Shown piece after piece: positions 1 through 7,654 of a DNA stretch of 64,000 bases. The notes beneath the pieces are model-generated. The model searched no databases. It worked only from the letters and a program-made list of their open reading frames with translations, and was not told the DNA's origin. The stretch covers positions 248,001 through 312,000 of the forward strand of contig JAVBPJ010000001.1 in assembly GCA_031549665.1 (NCBI GenBank), in the 5' to 3' direction. Position numbers and translations under genes: made by a program. Each line of letters begins with the position of its first letter. Position 1 is the first letter of the stretch. This DNA is from Rikenella sp031549665. Lineage in GTDB: Bacteria > Bacteroidota > Bacteroidia > Bacteroidales > Rikenellaceae.

Positions 1-573
1 TTCGACACCGAATACCGCTTCGATGCCGCCGACATCCAACCGATGATTACCTACGGAACCAACCCGGGCATGGGAATCGCCATCAATGCACCGATGCCCG
101 CTCCGGCCAGCGAAAGCGACGTGAAATCGTTCGAATACATGGGCTTGGAGGCGGGTTGCCAGCTTGAAGGCCTCCCGATCGACTACGTCTTCCTGGGAAG
201 CTGCACCAACGGCCGGATCGAAGATTTCCGCCTGTTTGCCCGCGCCGTTCAAGGAAAACGCAAGGCCGACGGGGTGGTGGCCTGGCTGGTGCCTGGATCC
301 CACATCGTGGCGCAACAGGTGCGCGACGAAGGACTGCTCGACATACTCACCGAGGCCGGCTTCGAACTGCGCCAACCGGGCTGCTCGGCCTGCCTGGCGA
401 TGAATGCCGACAAGGTGCCCGCCGGAAAATACGCGGTCTCTACCTCGAACCGCAACTTCGAAGGACGGCAAGGCCCCGGCGCGCGTACCCTGCTGGCCAG
501 CCCGGTGGTGGCCGCCGCCGCCGCCATCACAGGCCGGGTAACCGACCCACGTACCCTCTTTGACTGCAAATAG
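1..573 (+). CDS. leuC: 3-isopropylmalate dehydratase large subunit, C-terminal part
   Basis: The gene enters from the left edge, so only the last 190 residues are present. With LeuD it forms the [4Fe-4S] isomerase that converts 2-isopropylmalate to 3-isopropylmalate in leucine synthesis in the cytosol. The three cluster cysteines of the aconitase family are visible: one in GSCTNGR and two in GCSACLAMN. The substrate-binding stretch SNRNFEGRQG follows. It ends with TAG, and leuD starts 2 bases later, which fits a leu operon with equal translation of both subunits. The true start lies outside the window. The call is firm because length, motif order and neighbour all agree. Confidence 0.97.
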   Translation, partial: FDTEYRFDAADIQPMITYGTNPGMGIAINAPMPAPASESDVKSFEYMGLEAGCQLEGLPIDYVFLGSCTNGRIEDFRLFARAVQGKRKADGVVAWLVPGSHIVAQQVRDEGLLDILTEAGFELRQPGCSACLAMNADKVPAGKYAVSTSNRNFEGRQGPGARTLLASPVVAAAAAITGRVTDPRTLFDCK

Positions 574-575
574 CC

Positions 576-1172
576 ATGGCACGCGAAAAATTCACTACCC
601 TCACCTCGACGGCCGTTCCGCTGCCGATCGAAAATGTCGATACGGACCAAATCATCCCGGCTCGCTTTCTGAAAGCTACCGAACGCAAAGGCTTTGGCGA
701 TAACCTGTTCCGCGACTGGCGCTACGCCAAAACGGGCGAACCGATCGCCGACTTCCCGCTCAACGACCCGCACTACGGCGGGAAAATCCTCGTGGCGGGC
801 TACAACTTCGGCTGCGGCTCGTCGCGCGAACACGCCGCATGGGCCATCTACGACTATGGATTCCGCGTGGTGGTATCGAGCTTCTTTGCCGATATCTTCC
901 GCAACAACGCCCTCAACAACGGCCTGCTGCCCATCCAGGTGCCGCCCGATCTGCTCAAACGGATCTTCGACACCATCGCCGCCAACCCCGCCGCGCTCTT
1001 CTCGGTCGACCTGACCGCACGCACCCTTACCGTCGAAACGAACGGGGAAACCGCCCTCTTCGAAATCGACCGCTATAAACAAACCTGCCTGATCAATGGC
1101 TACGACGACGTGGACTACCTGGTTAGCCTCCACCCCGATATCGCCGCCTACGAGGCAAAACGTTCTTTCTAA
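576..1172 (+). CDS. leuD: 3-isopropylmalate dehydratase small subunit
   Basis: This 198-residue protein has the normal LeuD length. It is the swivelling small subunit that completes the LeuC active site. The opening ENVDTDQIIPARFL and the central YNFGCGSSREHAAWA are hallmark LeuD motifs; the latter carries the substrate-recognition loop. The ATG is 2 bases after the leuC stop, so the two genes are co-transcribed and probably translationally coupled. It is the last gene of the operon on this side: 28 bases after the stop comes a small hairpin with a T run (1201-1220), followed by the first repeat block. Confidence 0.98.
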   Translation: MAREKFTTLTSTAVPLPIENVDTDQIIPARFLKATERKGFGDNLFRDWRYAKTGEPIADFPLNDPHYGGKILVAGYNFGCGSSREHAAWAIYDYGFRVVVSSFFADIFRNNALNNGLLPIQVPPDLLKRIFDTIAANPAALFSVDLTARTLTVETNGETALFEIDRYKQTCLINGYDDVDYLVSLHPDIAAYEAKRSF

Positions 1173-1200
1173 TCTTTTGCATTTGAGGTCTCTCTAACTG

Positions 1201-1220
1201 GAGCCTTCGGCTCTTTTGTT
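1201..1220 (+). terminator. Terminator-like hairpin after leuD
   Basis: Five-base stem GAGCC/GGCTC with triloop TTC, followed by TTTTGTT. It lies 28 bases after the leuD stop. Two similar hairpins follow: GCCCA-CGG-TGGGC (1254-1266) with TTT, and GCCCG-CGG-TGGGC (1314-1326) with TTTT. Confidence 0.6.
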
Positions 1221-1377
1221 GGAGTTGTCTCCAACTGCGCTCAGTCCCCGTGTGCCCACGGTGGGCTTTCCTGTGTTTACTCTAACTGCGCTCGGGCCGC
1301 GCCGGCCCCGCGTGCCCGCGGTGGGCTTTTGGGTGTTTGTGCGGTTGGTCTCTCCGGATTGTTTCTTAGTTGTCGGT

Positions 1378-1491
1378 TGCGTTGGGAACTACTGCGTAGT
1401 TTTGGGGATGGGCCGAGGAGTACTCACTCGAAAGCGAGCTTTCGTTCGCCTCCTCCACCCATCCCCAAAGCCTGCGGCTCTTTCCAACGCA
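1378..1491 (+). repeat. Cloverleaf palindromic repeat, copy A
   Basis: The outer stem TGCGTTGG (1378-1385) pairs with CCAACGCA (1484-1491). Inside are two side hairpins, ACTAC-TGC-GTAGT (1388-1400) and AGCC-TGC-GGCT (1469-1479). A long inner stem follows, with GGGGATGGG pairing CCCATCCCC. At the tip is CGAAAGC-GA-GCTTTCG (1429-1444). Copy B at 9442-9556 has the same architecture with different stem sequences. No protein or transposase is attached. Confidence 0.85.
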
Positions 1492-1676
1492 GCCGAGAAG
1501 CATCTGCCGCAACCAAATTCGACACTGAGTACGGTTACGCCGTAATCAATACAAAGTCGTACGCCGCTGTTACCTCTCCCCTGTTTTTGATCAGCGTTGA
1601 CCTCCACACTGGAGTTGTAAGGGGAACCGTTCCGCCCGGAAATTTTGTAGCGACGACGGAGAGATTTTTCAGTGCG

Positions 1677-1737
1677 GGAGTTGCGAAACATCGGTAGATT
1701 TTCCGTGAGGGAGGCTTCCGAGCGAAAACTTGTTTTC
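1677..1737 (-). repeat. Partial cloverleaf repeat, copy E
   Basis: It has the left half of the inverted form, starting GGAGTTGCG, and the tip hairpin GAAAAC-TT-GTTTTC (1724-1737). The returning half of the inner stem is not recognisable, so this looks like a decayed or truncated copy of the elements at 1991-2106 and 9943-10057. Confidence 0.6.
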
Positions 1738-1990
1738 AAGGGAACGGCCCGGTCTCAATTTCAGGTTGGCCGATCTTTTTTACGAGACTACGTTTTCACT
1801 TTTTAAGTCGAAGCTCGCGGGGGGATGCTCTTTCGAGCAGGCCTCCGCAGGGCGGAGCTTCGGCCTGCCGGATCGCTACGCGACCCGAAACTACTATTCG
1901 TCAGGTATTTTCACCAACCTGTTTTCCAGACCGATCCAGGAGAACCGGTTCGAACCCCATCGAGCTGCAGTGGCGATATTTGTTCACGCG

Positions 1991-2106
1991 GGAGTTACGG
2001 AACACCGCAGGTTTCCGGAGGGGGCGGAGCCGTCGAGCGAAAGTTTACTTTCAAGCGAGTGCGGTTCGGCTCCCGCCGAAAGGTACGGAACGTACCGCGC
2101 AACTCC
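1991..2106 (-). repeat. Cloverleaf palindromic repeat, copy C (inverted)
   Basis: The outer stem GGAGTT (1991-1996) pairs with AACTCC (2101-2106). Side hairpins are CGG-AACA-CCG (1998-2007) and GGTAC-GGAAC-GTACC (2082-2096). The inner stem pairs GGCGGAGCCG with CGGCTCC(c)GCC. The tip is GAAAGT-TT-ACTTTC (2039-2052). Reverse-complemented copy A aligns with it around CCGCAGG and CGAAAG, so it is the same family in opposite orientation. Confidence 0.8.
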
Positions 2107-2210
2107 GGCAGGCCGAAAGTCGCACAAACTCAAGAAAGCTCACCGTGGGCACACGGACCGCCGCGGGCACGCGGGGCCGGCGCGGCCTGAGCGCAGTTGG
2201 TACAAACTCC

Positions 2211-2287
2211 AAAAGAAGACTCGAAGAGTCCCTGAGGACAGTTGGAGACTGGTTAGAGCAAACTCTAAATAAAAGAGCCGAAGGCTC
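2211..2287 (-). terminator. Tandem terminator-like hairpins downstream of era
   Basis: Read on the minus strand there are two small hairpins with triloop TTC followed by T-rich runs: GAGCC-TTC-GGCTC then TTTTATTT (2287 to about 2267), and GACTC-TTC-GAGTC then TTCTTTT (2230 to 2211). A related GCCCA-CGG-TGAGC hairpin lies at 2138-2150. They are the mirror image of the hairpins that follow leuD and would stop transcription from era. Confidence 0.55.
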
Positions 2288-2344
2288 CCCACCGTGGGCA
2301 CACGGGGCCCGAGGACAGTTGGAAAAAATTCAAACGGGAAAGAC

Positions 2345-3232
2345 CTACTCGTTGTATCCGAAGCGGCGGAGTTCGCGGTCGTTATCGCGCCAGTCGTCGG
2401 CGACCTTGACGAAAATTTGGAGGAACACCTTTTTGCCGATGAACGATTCGAGTTCTTTGCGGGCTTCGGTGGCTACCCGTTTGAGGGCGGAGCCCTGGTG
2501 TCCGATGAGGATTCCTTTTTGCGAGGGCCGGGCCACGTAGATCACGGCGGCGATGCGGTCGATGGTGGGTTCTTCGAGGTACTCTTCGATCACCACCTCC
2601 GAGCAGTAGGGTATTTCCTTGTCGTAGTGCGTGAGGATTCGTTCGCGGATGATTTCCGAGGCGAAGAAGCGCATCGACTTGTCGGTCAGCGTATCTTTCG
2701 GGTAGTAGGGCGGGGCTTCGGGCAGGTGGTGGAGGATGCGGTTGAAGATCGCCTCGGTGTGGAAATTCGACAGGGCGGCGGCCGGGATGATTTCGGCGTT
2801 GGGCAGCAGGGCGTGCCACCGTTCCACGAGCGCTTCGAGGTGCGGGGGGTCGGTCAGGTCGATTTTGTTGATGACCACCAGCGTGGGGATACCCGACAGG
2901 GCGACCTTTTCCAGGAAGTCGGCATTTTTGTCCGGTTGTTCCACCGTGTCCGTCACATAAAGCAACACGTCGGCGTCGCCCAGGGCTCCGGTCGAGAAGT
3001 GGAGCATCGACTCCTGCAGTTTGTATTTCGGTTTCAGCACGCCCGGGGTGTCGGAGTAGACGATTTGGAAGTCGTCGCCCGAGACGATGCCCATGATCCG
3101 GTGGCGGGTGGTTTGCGCTTTCGAGGTGATGATCGACAGCCGTTCGCCCACCAGGCGGTTCATCAGGGTCGATTTGCCGACGTTGGGGTTTCCGACGATG
3201 TTGACAAACCCCGCTTTGTGGGGACTGCTCAT
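2345..3232 (-). CDS. era: GTPase Era, ribosome assembly
   Basis: This 295-residue Era-type GTPase binds 16S rRNA and assists 30S maturation at the inner membrane. G motifs are in place: GNPNVGKS (residues 14-21), DTPG (61-64) and NKID (122-125). The C-terminal KH RNA-binding domain is marked by GILIGHQGSALKRV. The start is the ATG at 3232, which overlaps the TGA of the upstream dipeptidase by 4 bases (ATGA), giving translational coupling. The same frame stays open far upstream, but that stretch is only the antisense-frame shadow of the dipeptidase. The gene is transcribed toward the repeat block and followed by terminator-like hairpins. Confidence 0.98.
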   Translation of the reverse strand: MSSPHKAGFVNIVGNPNVGKSTLMNRLVGERLSIITSKAQTTRHRIMGIVSGDDFQIVYSDTPGVLKPKYKLQESMLHFSTGALGDADVLLYVTDTVEQPDKNADFLEKVALSGIPTLVVINKIDLTDPPHLEALVERWHALLPNAEIIPAAALSNFHTEAIFNRILHHLPEAPPYYPKDTLTDKSMRFFASEIIRERILTHYDKEIPYCSEVVIEEYLEEPTIDRIAAVIYVARPSQKGILIGHQGSALKRVATEARKELESFIGKKVFLQIFVKVADDWRDNDRELRRFGYNE

Positions 3233-4599
3233 TGTTGGAAGCGTTCGGTAAAGTGTTGGTAGAAGAGCGGAATGGTTTCGATTCCCTTGTGGAACTGCGC
3301 CAGCGGATAGTTCTCGTTGGGCGAATGGATGGCGTCCGTGTCGAGGCCGAATCCCATCAGGATCGATTGAATGCCCAGCTCCTGCTTGAACGTGCTGATG
3401 ATGGGGATGCTGCCGCCGCTGTAAAACGGAACGGGTTGCTTGCCGAAAGTCTCTTCGATGGCGGCCGCTGCGGCCCGGTAGGCCTGCGAGTCGGTCGAGG
3501 TCATGTAGGGCGTGCCGCCGTGTAGCGGCGTGCAGGTAACCGTTACGCCCGCCGGAGCGATTCGTTGGAAGTGGTCGCAAAAAAGTTGCGAAATCCGGTG
3601 AAAGTCCTGCCCCTCCACCAGCCGCATCGACACCTTGGCATGGGCTGTCGAGGGGATCACCGTTTTGGCTCCCGGGCCGGTATAGCCACCCCAGATGCCG
3701 CACAGGTCGAGCGTGGGGCGGATCCCTTTCCGTTCCATGGTCGAATAGCCGGTCTCGCCCACCAGCGCCGGTACGCCGATCGAGGCGGCGAACTGCTCTT
3801 CCGAGAAGGGGGCCTGGGCGATGGCGCGGCGCTGGTCGTCCGAAAACTCGTGTACGCCGTCGTAGAAGCCCGGAATGGTTATCCGGCCCTGCGGGTCGGT
3901 CAGCGAGGCGATCATTTGCGCCAGCACGTTGATCGGGTTGGCCACCGCTCCGCCGTAGAGGCCCGAATGGAGGTCGCGCGAGGGGCCTTTCACCTCGACT
4001 TCGAGGAACGCCAGGCCGCGCAGGCCGCAGGTGATCGAGGGGGTATCCGCTCCGAGCATCGAAGTGTCGGAGACCAGGATCACGTCGGCAGCCAGCAACT
4101 CTTTGTGGGCGGCGCACCAGGCGGTGAGTTGTTTCGAGCCGATCTCCTCCTCGCCCTCCAACATGAATTTTACGTTGCAGGGAAGAGTGCCGGTGGCCAC
4201 CATGGTTTCGAACGCCTTCAGGTGCATGAAGCCCTGCCCCTTGTCGTCGTCGGCCCCGCGCGCCCATATTTTTCCGTCGCTCACCGTCGGTTCGAACGGG
4301 TCGGTGCGCCATTCGTCCAGCGGGTCGACCGGCATCACGTCGTAGTGGGCGTACACCAGCACCGTAGGCAGCGAGGGGTCGATCCGCTTTTCGCCGTAGA
4401 CGATCGGCGGCCCGTCGGTGGGGAAAATCTCGGCACGGTCGGCGCCAGCCGCAAGCAGGGCGCTCCGCAGCCACTCGGCGCAGCGATCCATGTCGGGCCG
4501 GTGGGCCGGATCGGAACTGATCGAGGGAATGCGCAGCAGATCGAACAATTCGGCCTGGAAACGGTCTTTGTTTCGGGTGATGTACTCGGCGTGGGTCAT
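3229..4599 (-). CDS. M20 family dipeptidase
   Basis: This 456-residue metallopeptidase of the M20 carnosinase/dipeptidase branch would cleave dipeptides in the cytosol. Zinc-site motifs appear in order: YAHYDVMP (His and Asp), GADDDKG (bridging Asp), EGEEEIGS (catalytic and metal Glu), VSDTSM (Asp) and a C-terminal AIHSPNENYPL (His). The lid-domain motif GLYGGAVANP is also present. I chose the ATG at 4599: an in-frame ATG at 4737 would place the -7 element (4638-4645) inside the gene, and family members start near MTHAEY. The gene is coupled to era by a 4-base overlap. The exact substrate cannot be told from sequence. Confidence 0.93.
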   Translation of the reverse strand: MTHAEYITRNKDRFQAELFDLLRIPSISSDPAHRPDMDRCAEWLRSALLAAGADRAEIFPTDGPPIVYGEKRIDPSLPTVLVYAHYDVMPVDPLDEWRTDPFEPTVSDGKIWARGADDDKGQGFMHLKAFETMVATGTLPCNVKFMLEGEEEIGSKQLTAWCAAHKELLAADVILVSDTSMLGADTPSITCGLRGLAFLEVEVKGPSRDLHSGLYGGAVANPINVLAQMIASLTDPQGRITIPGFYDGVHEFSDDQRRAIAQAPFSEEQFAASIGVPALVGETGYSTMERKGIRPTLDLCGIWGGYTGPGAKTVIPSTAHAKVSMRLVEGQDFHRISQLFCDHFQRIAPAGVTVTCTPLHGGTPYMTSTDSQAYRAAAAAIEETFGKQPVPFYSGGSIPIISTFKQELGIQSILMGFGLDTDAIHSPNENYPLAQFHKGIETIPLFYQHFTERFQQ

Positions 4600-4637
4600 G
4601 GTACGTTTGCTTGGGGTGAGACGTAATTTCGAAAAGC

Positions 4638-4645
4638 CAAAGTTA
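4638..4645 (-). promoter_or_regulatory. -7 promoter element for dipeptidase-era
   Basis: Reads TAACTTTG on the minus strand, matching the Bacteroidota -7 consensus TAnnTTTG, 38 bases before the chosen start. Confidence 0.6.
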
Positions 4646-4704
4646 CGAATTTTCCCGAAATGCGGATTTTGACACTTTTCATCCGTCTTACACAATAAAT
4701 TATG

Positions 4705-4712
4705 TACATTTG
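4705..4712 (+). promoter_or_regulatory. -7 promoter element for the rubrerythrin-like lipoprotein
   Basis: TACATTTG, matching TAnnTTTG, about 96 bases before the ATG at 4809. It diverges from the dipeptidase promoter in the same gap. Confidence 0.55.
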
Positions 4713-4808
4713 CCGTTGCATAAGTACATGGTATCACTTTAAGTCGACAGAATAGCGCATAAGCTATCCCTGTCCGCCATTGTCCTTAACCCCTCAAATA
4801 CCGTTTGT

Positions 4809-5444
4809 ATGAATCGGTTTTTTACCTTTTTTGCCACTGGTCTGTTGTTTTGCAGTGCGTTCACTTCCTGTTCGGACAGACCGAACGAAACGATCAAAAA
4901 CCTGAAAAGCTCCGTGCAACAACAACGCGAGGCGGCCCTTCGCCACACTTTCTTCGCCGAACAGGCCGCAAGCGAGGGTTTCACAAATGCCGTCGGTCTG
5001 TTTCACGCAATCTCCGAATCCTCGACCCGCCAGGCCAACAAAATGACGGCGATCCTCGGCGAACAGGAGGAAAAATTTACGCCCTCTCCGCTCGATTCGC
5101 TCGCCATCAAAAACAGCGTTAAAAGCACCATCGAAAACGTGCAATTCGCCCTGACAACCGCAACAAGATTCTCGCAGCTTGCCGCCAAATACCACACCAC
5201 GGCCGATCAGGAGGGAGTTCGAAGCATCGGCGACTGGTTCGACCGGCAAGACCGTATTCAGCAGATGGTCAATGAGATTACCCAGAAAACGTACGACGCC
5301 ATGACGCAATCCGGGGACGATTCCGAAATCCCCAGTTCGTGGTCGGTCTGCGTTCATTGCGGCTATGCCGACGCAACCTTCCGGCTGCCTTCGACCTGCC
5401 CGATTTGCCCGCAACCGTGTGATGAATTTGAGATATTCCAATAA
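4809..5444 (+). CDS. Rubrerythrin-like lipoprotein lacking the diiron ligands
   Basis: This 211-residue protein begins with a lipoprotein signal ending FTSC (Cys21). It then has a helical region that aligns by eye with rubrerythrin; compare the canonical rubrerythrin at 53394-53975. The fold signature HTFFAEQAASEG is kept, but every expected iron ligand is replaced: the first Glu is Gln39, the Glu-x-x-His pair is Ser72 and Gln75, and the four ligands of the second half become Thr, Arg, Gln and Val. The C-terminal rubredoxin-like module keeps its four cysteines (CVHCG and CPIC). It is probably an envelope protein with an iron or zinc Cys4 site but no peroxidase centre. Its role is unknown. Confidence 0.75.
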   Translation: MNRFFTFFATGLLFCSAFTSCSDRPNETIKNLKSSVQQQREAALRHTFFAEQAASEGFTNAVGLFHAISESSTRQANKMTAILGEQEEKFTPSPLDSLAIKNSVKSTIENVQFALTTATRFSQLAAKYHTTADQEGVRSIGDWFDRQDRIQQMVNEITQKTYDAMTQSGDDSEIPSSWSVCVHCGYADATFRLPSTCPICPQPCDEFEIFQ

Positions 5445-5485
5445 CTTTTTTTAGCGGAGCCGAACGGTTCTGTAAAAAAAAGTAC

Positions 5486-5493
5486 TATCTTTG
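5486..5493 (+). promoter_or_regulatory. -7 promoter element for the LolA-like protein
   Basis: TATCTTTG, 33 bases before the ATG at 5527. It overlaps a possible TTG start at 5491, which argues for the downstream ATG. Confidence 0.65.
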
Positions 5494-5526
5494 AGATGGA
5501 ATAACACAATCCACACACGCTTTTCA

Positions 5527-6267
5527 ATGAAAAAATACATCTTCTTATTCGCCCTTGTTGCCGCAACGTTGTCGAATGTTGCCGCGCAGGACGCCGCCGC
5601 TATTGTAAAACACTACAACCGCGTTACCGGCTTGGACAAACTGACCGAAGCCGAGGCGCAAAACGTCCGCATGGACCTCTCCATCGAGGCACAGGGAATG
5701 GAAATCCCGATGACGGTGGTCGGATCGTTGCCCGACAAATTCCGCGTGGAGATGGAAATGATGGGCTCTTCTTTTTTGGCCGTTATCAACGGCGGTAAAG
5801 GCTGGATGCAGATCCCCGGACAAGGCACCATGGAGATGCCCGAAGAGCTGATGTCCCAATTCACCCAACAAACCGAAGTTAGCCACAACCACCGCTGGAG
5901 CGATCAGGATTATACGTTCGAGCTGGCCGACAAGAAAACGGTCGACGGTGTCGAACTGCAAGGCGTACGCGCCACGGCCAAAACGCCCGCCGGCACCAGT
6001 TGCATCGTCTATTTCAACCCGTCTACCCACCTGGCCGTGCTGATCGACAGCATTAAAGCCCCCGAGGGTGTCATGGATCAGGAGGCCGCTCAAGCAGTTG
6101 CCCACTCCTCCGTCCTGTTGAAAGAGTACAAAGACTTTGGCAAATACAAACTCCCCTCGGTGATGGAGATCGATACCGGAACGGATGCAGGAACCATTAT
6201 AATGAAAATCAGCAATTTCGAATACGGATTTGCTGCCCAACCTTGGATGTTCGCTCAACCCGAGTAA
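5527..6267 (+). CDS. Secreted LolA/LolB-fold protein
   Basis: A 246-residue exported protein: MKKYIFLFALVAATLSNVAAQ is a clear Sec signal ending at AAQ. The mature part contains the pattern of the LolA/LppX beta-sheet superfamily seen in many Bacteroidota proteins: an early KHYNRVTG, then MEIPMTVVGSLPDKFRVEM, then GWMQIPGQG. Relatives of this kind are thought to bind lipids or lipoproteins in the periplasm, but no substrate is known. It is distinct from the true LolA at 21823. It stands alone under its own promoter and ends at a strong bidirectional terminator. The start is fixed by the signal peptide and by the promoter element just upstream. Confidence 0.75.
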   Translation: MKKYIFLFALVAATLSNVAAQDAAAIVKHYNRVTGLDKLTEAEAQNVRMDLSIEAQGMEIPMTVVGSLPDKFRVEMEMMGSSFLAVINGGKGWMQIPGQGTMEMPEELMSQFTQQTEVSHNHRWSDQDYTFELADKKTVDGVELQGVRATAKTPAGTSCIVYFNPSTHLAVLIDSIKAPEGVMDQEAAQAVAHSSVLLKEYKDFGKYKLPSVMEIDTGTDAGTIIMKISNFEYGFAAQPWMFAQPE

Positions 6268-6376
6268 CGGGCGAGATGAACCAACTACGGCAAGGCTCTC
6301 CCTGAGGCAAGCCGACCAAGTCCAGGATGTTCGGCGGATTTGAGTAACAAATTCGCCGATCACGTCCTAAAACAGA

Positions 6377-6412
6377 GAAAAACCCCCGGGATAATCCGGG
6401 GGCTTTTTTTTT
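6377..6412. terminator. Bidirectional terminator
   Basis: Stem CCCCCGG (6383-6389) with CCGGGGG (6396-6402), loop GATAAT, an A run to the left and nine Ts to the right. It lies between convergent genes and can serve both. Confidence 0.85.
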
Positions 6413-6494
6413 GAGGGGGGGCGATCTCTCCGTTCCGGCAACCGGTGTGGACGGAGGGGGGCGGGAGCTGTTTTTGAGGGGAGAATACAGGAAT

Positions 6495-7577
6495 TTACCG
6501 CATCACCGAGTCGAGCATGGCGATGTATTGGCCGATGCCCTGCTCGATTTCGTGCAGGTGGATGTACTCGTCGGCGGTGTGCGAACGCGCCGAATCGCCC
6601 GGGCCCATCTTGAGCGAGGGGATTGAGAGCAACGCCTGGTCCGACGTGGTGGGCGACCCGTAGGTGGAACGGCCCAGCCTCAGCCCGGCCTGTACGATGG
6701 GATGCGAGGGGTCGATGTACGACGGCTTCAGGCGGGTGGAACGCGCCTCGACCGTGCAGAAGTCGGGAACGCGGCTGCGGACGATGGCCAGCACCTCGTC
6801 GTTCGAATAGCGGTCGATCACCCGCACGTCCACCGTAAAACGGCACTCGGCCGGCACCACGTTGTGCTGTGTACCCGCTTCGATGATGGTTACGCTCATC
6901 TTCACGGGGCCGAAAAGCTCCGACTCTTTCTCGAAACGGAACGTGCGGAACCATTCGATCACCGGAAGCGCCTTGTAGATGGCGTTGTCGCCCTCGTCGC
7001 GCGCGGCGTGTCCGGCCCGGCCCTGCACCGTGCAGTCGAGTACCATCAGGCCCCGTTCGGCAATGGCCAGTTGCATCTGGGTGGGTTCACCGACAATGGC
7101 GAACTCCAGCTCGCCCAGTTGGGGGATCACCGCTTCGAGACCGTTCTCGCCGCTGTTCTCCTCCTCGGCCGTGATGGCCACGCAAAGGTTGTAGCGCAGC
7201 CCCTCCGCCCCGTAAAAATGGAGGAAAGCGGCCAGCAGCGAAACCACGCTGGCTCCGGCGTCGTTGCTCCCCAGGCCGTACAGGGTGCCGTTTTCCACGT
7301 CGGGCGAGAACGGATCGCGCGTGTACCCTCCGTTGGGACGTACCGTGTCGTGGTGCGAGTTGAGCAGGATGGTGGGCTTGGCGGGGTCGTAGGCGCTATT
7401 GAAGGCCCAGACGTTGTTTTTCAGGCGATGTACCGGCACGTCCTGTTTGCTCAGGAATTGAGCGATCAGGTGGGCGGTCTGCTCCTCCTGTCCGCTGAAC
7501 GAGGGGGTGCGGATCAGCTCGCGCAGGAGTTCGACAAAGGGCTGTGTCATGGTGTTCGGTTGCTTCAGGTATTTCAT
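6495..7577 (-). CDS. argE: ArgE-type M20 deacylase (acetyl- or succinylornithine)
   Basis: This 360-residue M20 metallohydrolase closely resembles the Bacteroides ArgE. In that genus the arginine pathway runs through N-succinylornithine, so the likely reaction is removal of a succinyl or acetyl group to give ornithine. Motifs in order: NSHHDTV (zinc His and Asp), GLGSNDAGAS (bridging Asp), TAEEENSGENG (catalytic Glu pair), VGEPT, AGHAARDEGDNAIYK, and C-terminal RSHTADEYI (zinc His). The ATG at 7577 is used; a second in-frame ATG at 7550 is possible and would shorten the N-terminus by nine residues. No other arg gene is in the window, so acyl specificity is inferred from family resemblance. 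Confidence 0.9.
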   Translation of the reverse strand: MKYLKQPNTMTQPFVELLRELIRTPSFSGQEEQTAHLIAQFLSKQDVPVHRLKNNVWAFNSAYDPAKPTILLNSHHDTVRPNGGYTRDPFSPDVENGTLYGLGSNDAGASVVSLLAAFLHFYGAEGLRYNLCVAITAEEENSGENGLEAVIPQLGELEFAIVGEPTQMQLAIAERGLMVLDCTVQGRAGHAARDEGDNAIYKALPVIEWFRTFRFEKESELFGPVKMSVTIIEAGTQHNVVPAECRFTVDVRVIDRYSNDEVLAIVRSRVPDFCTVEARSTRLKPSYIDPSHPIVQAGLRLGRSTYGSPTTSDQALLSIPSLKMGPGDSARSHTADEYIHLHEIEQGIGQYIAMLDSVMR

Positions 7578-7654
7578 CGAAAAGGGCCGCTCCCCGGTCT
7601 TGCATTCGGAAGAGAGGCCCTGTTTGTAAAGGCGGTTGGCACTGCCCGAGGCCC

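Larger units (their letters stand above)
1173..2344. repeat. Repeat-filled convergent intergenic block 1
   Basis: No convincing gene lies in these 1.17 kb between leuD (+) and era (-). The block begins with three small hairpins followed by T runs reading rightward (1201-1330). Next come a cloverleaf palindrome (1378-1491), a partial copy (1677-1737) and an inverted full copy (1991-2106). It ends with small hairpins reading leftward (2138-2287). Short modules such as AACTGCGCTC and CCCGCGTGCCCGCGG recur and appear inverted at the other end. The block at 9256-10164 has the same plan. Open frames here share peptide-like strings only because the repeats do, and I regard them as non-coding. Confidence 0.85.

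Noticed and set aside
1381..1490. GTTGGGA...TTCCAAC ends of the cloverleaf, resembling integron attC core sites
   Set aside because: The right half does not fit the RYYYAAC core, the internal structure differs, and no integron integrase or gene cassettes are present.
1947..1956. GGTTCGAACC, resembling a tRNA T-loop
   Set aside because: It is only a perfect palindrome. The flanking bases do not form a T stem and no acceptor, D or anticodon arms are found.
1730..2272. Open frame of 180 codons through the repeat block, with peptide strings shared with a frame at 9191-9685
   Set aside because: The likeness comes from the shared DNA repeats, which are read in different frames and on different strands in the two blocks. 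No start signal, codon bias or family likeness supports a protein.
2345..4474. A 709-codon frame covering era and most of the dipeptidase region
   Set aside because: Upstream of 3232 it is only an alternative frame of the dipeptidase gene. The Era family starts at MSSPHKAG and the ATGA overlap marks the true start.
4600..4737. A 46-residue N-terminal extension of the dipeptidase
   Set aside because: It would contain the promoter element at 4638-4645 and is not expected in the family.
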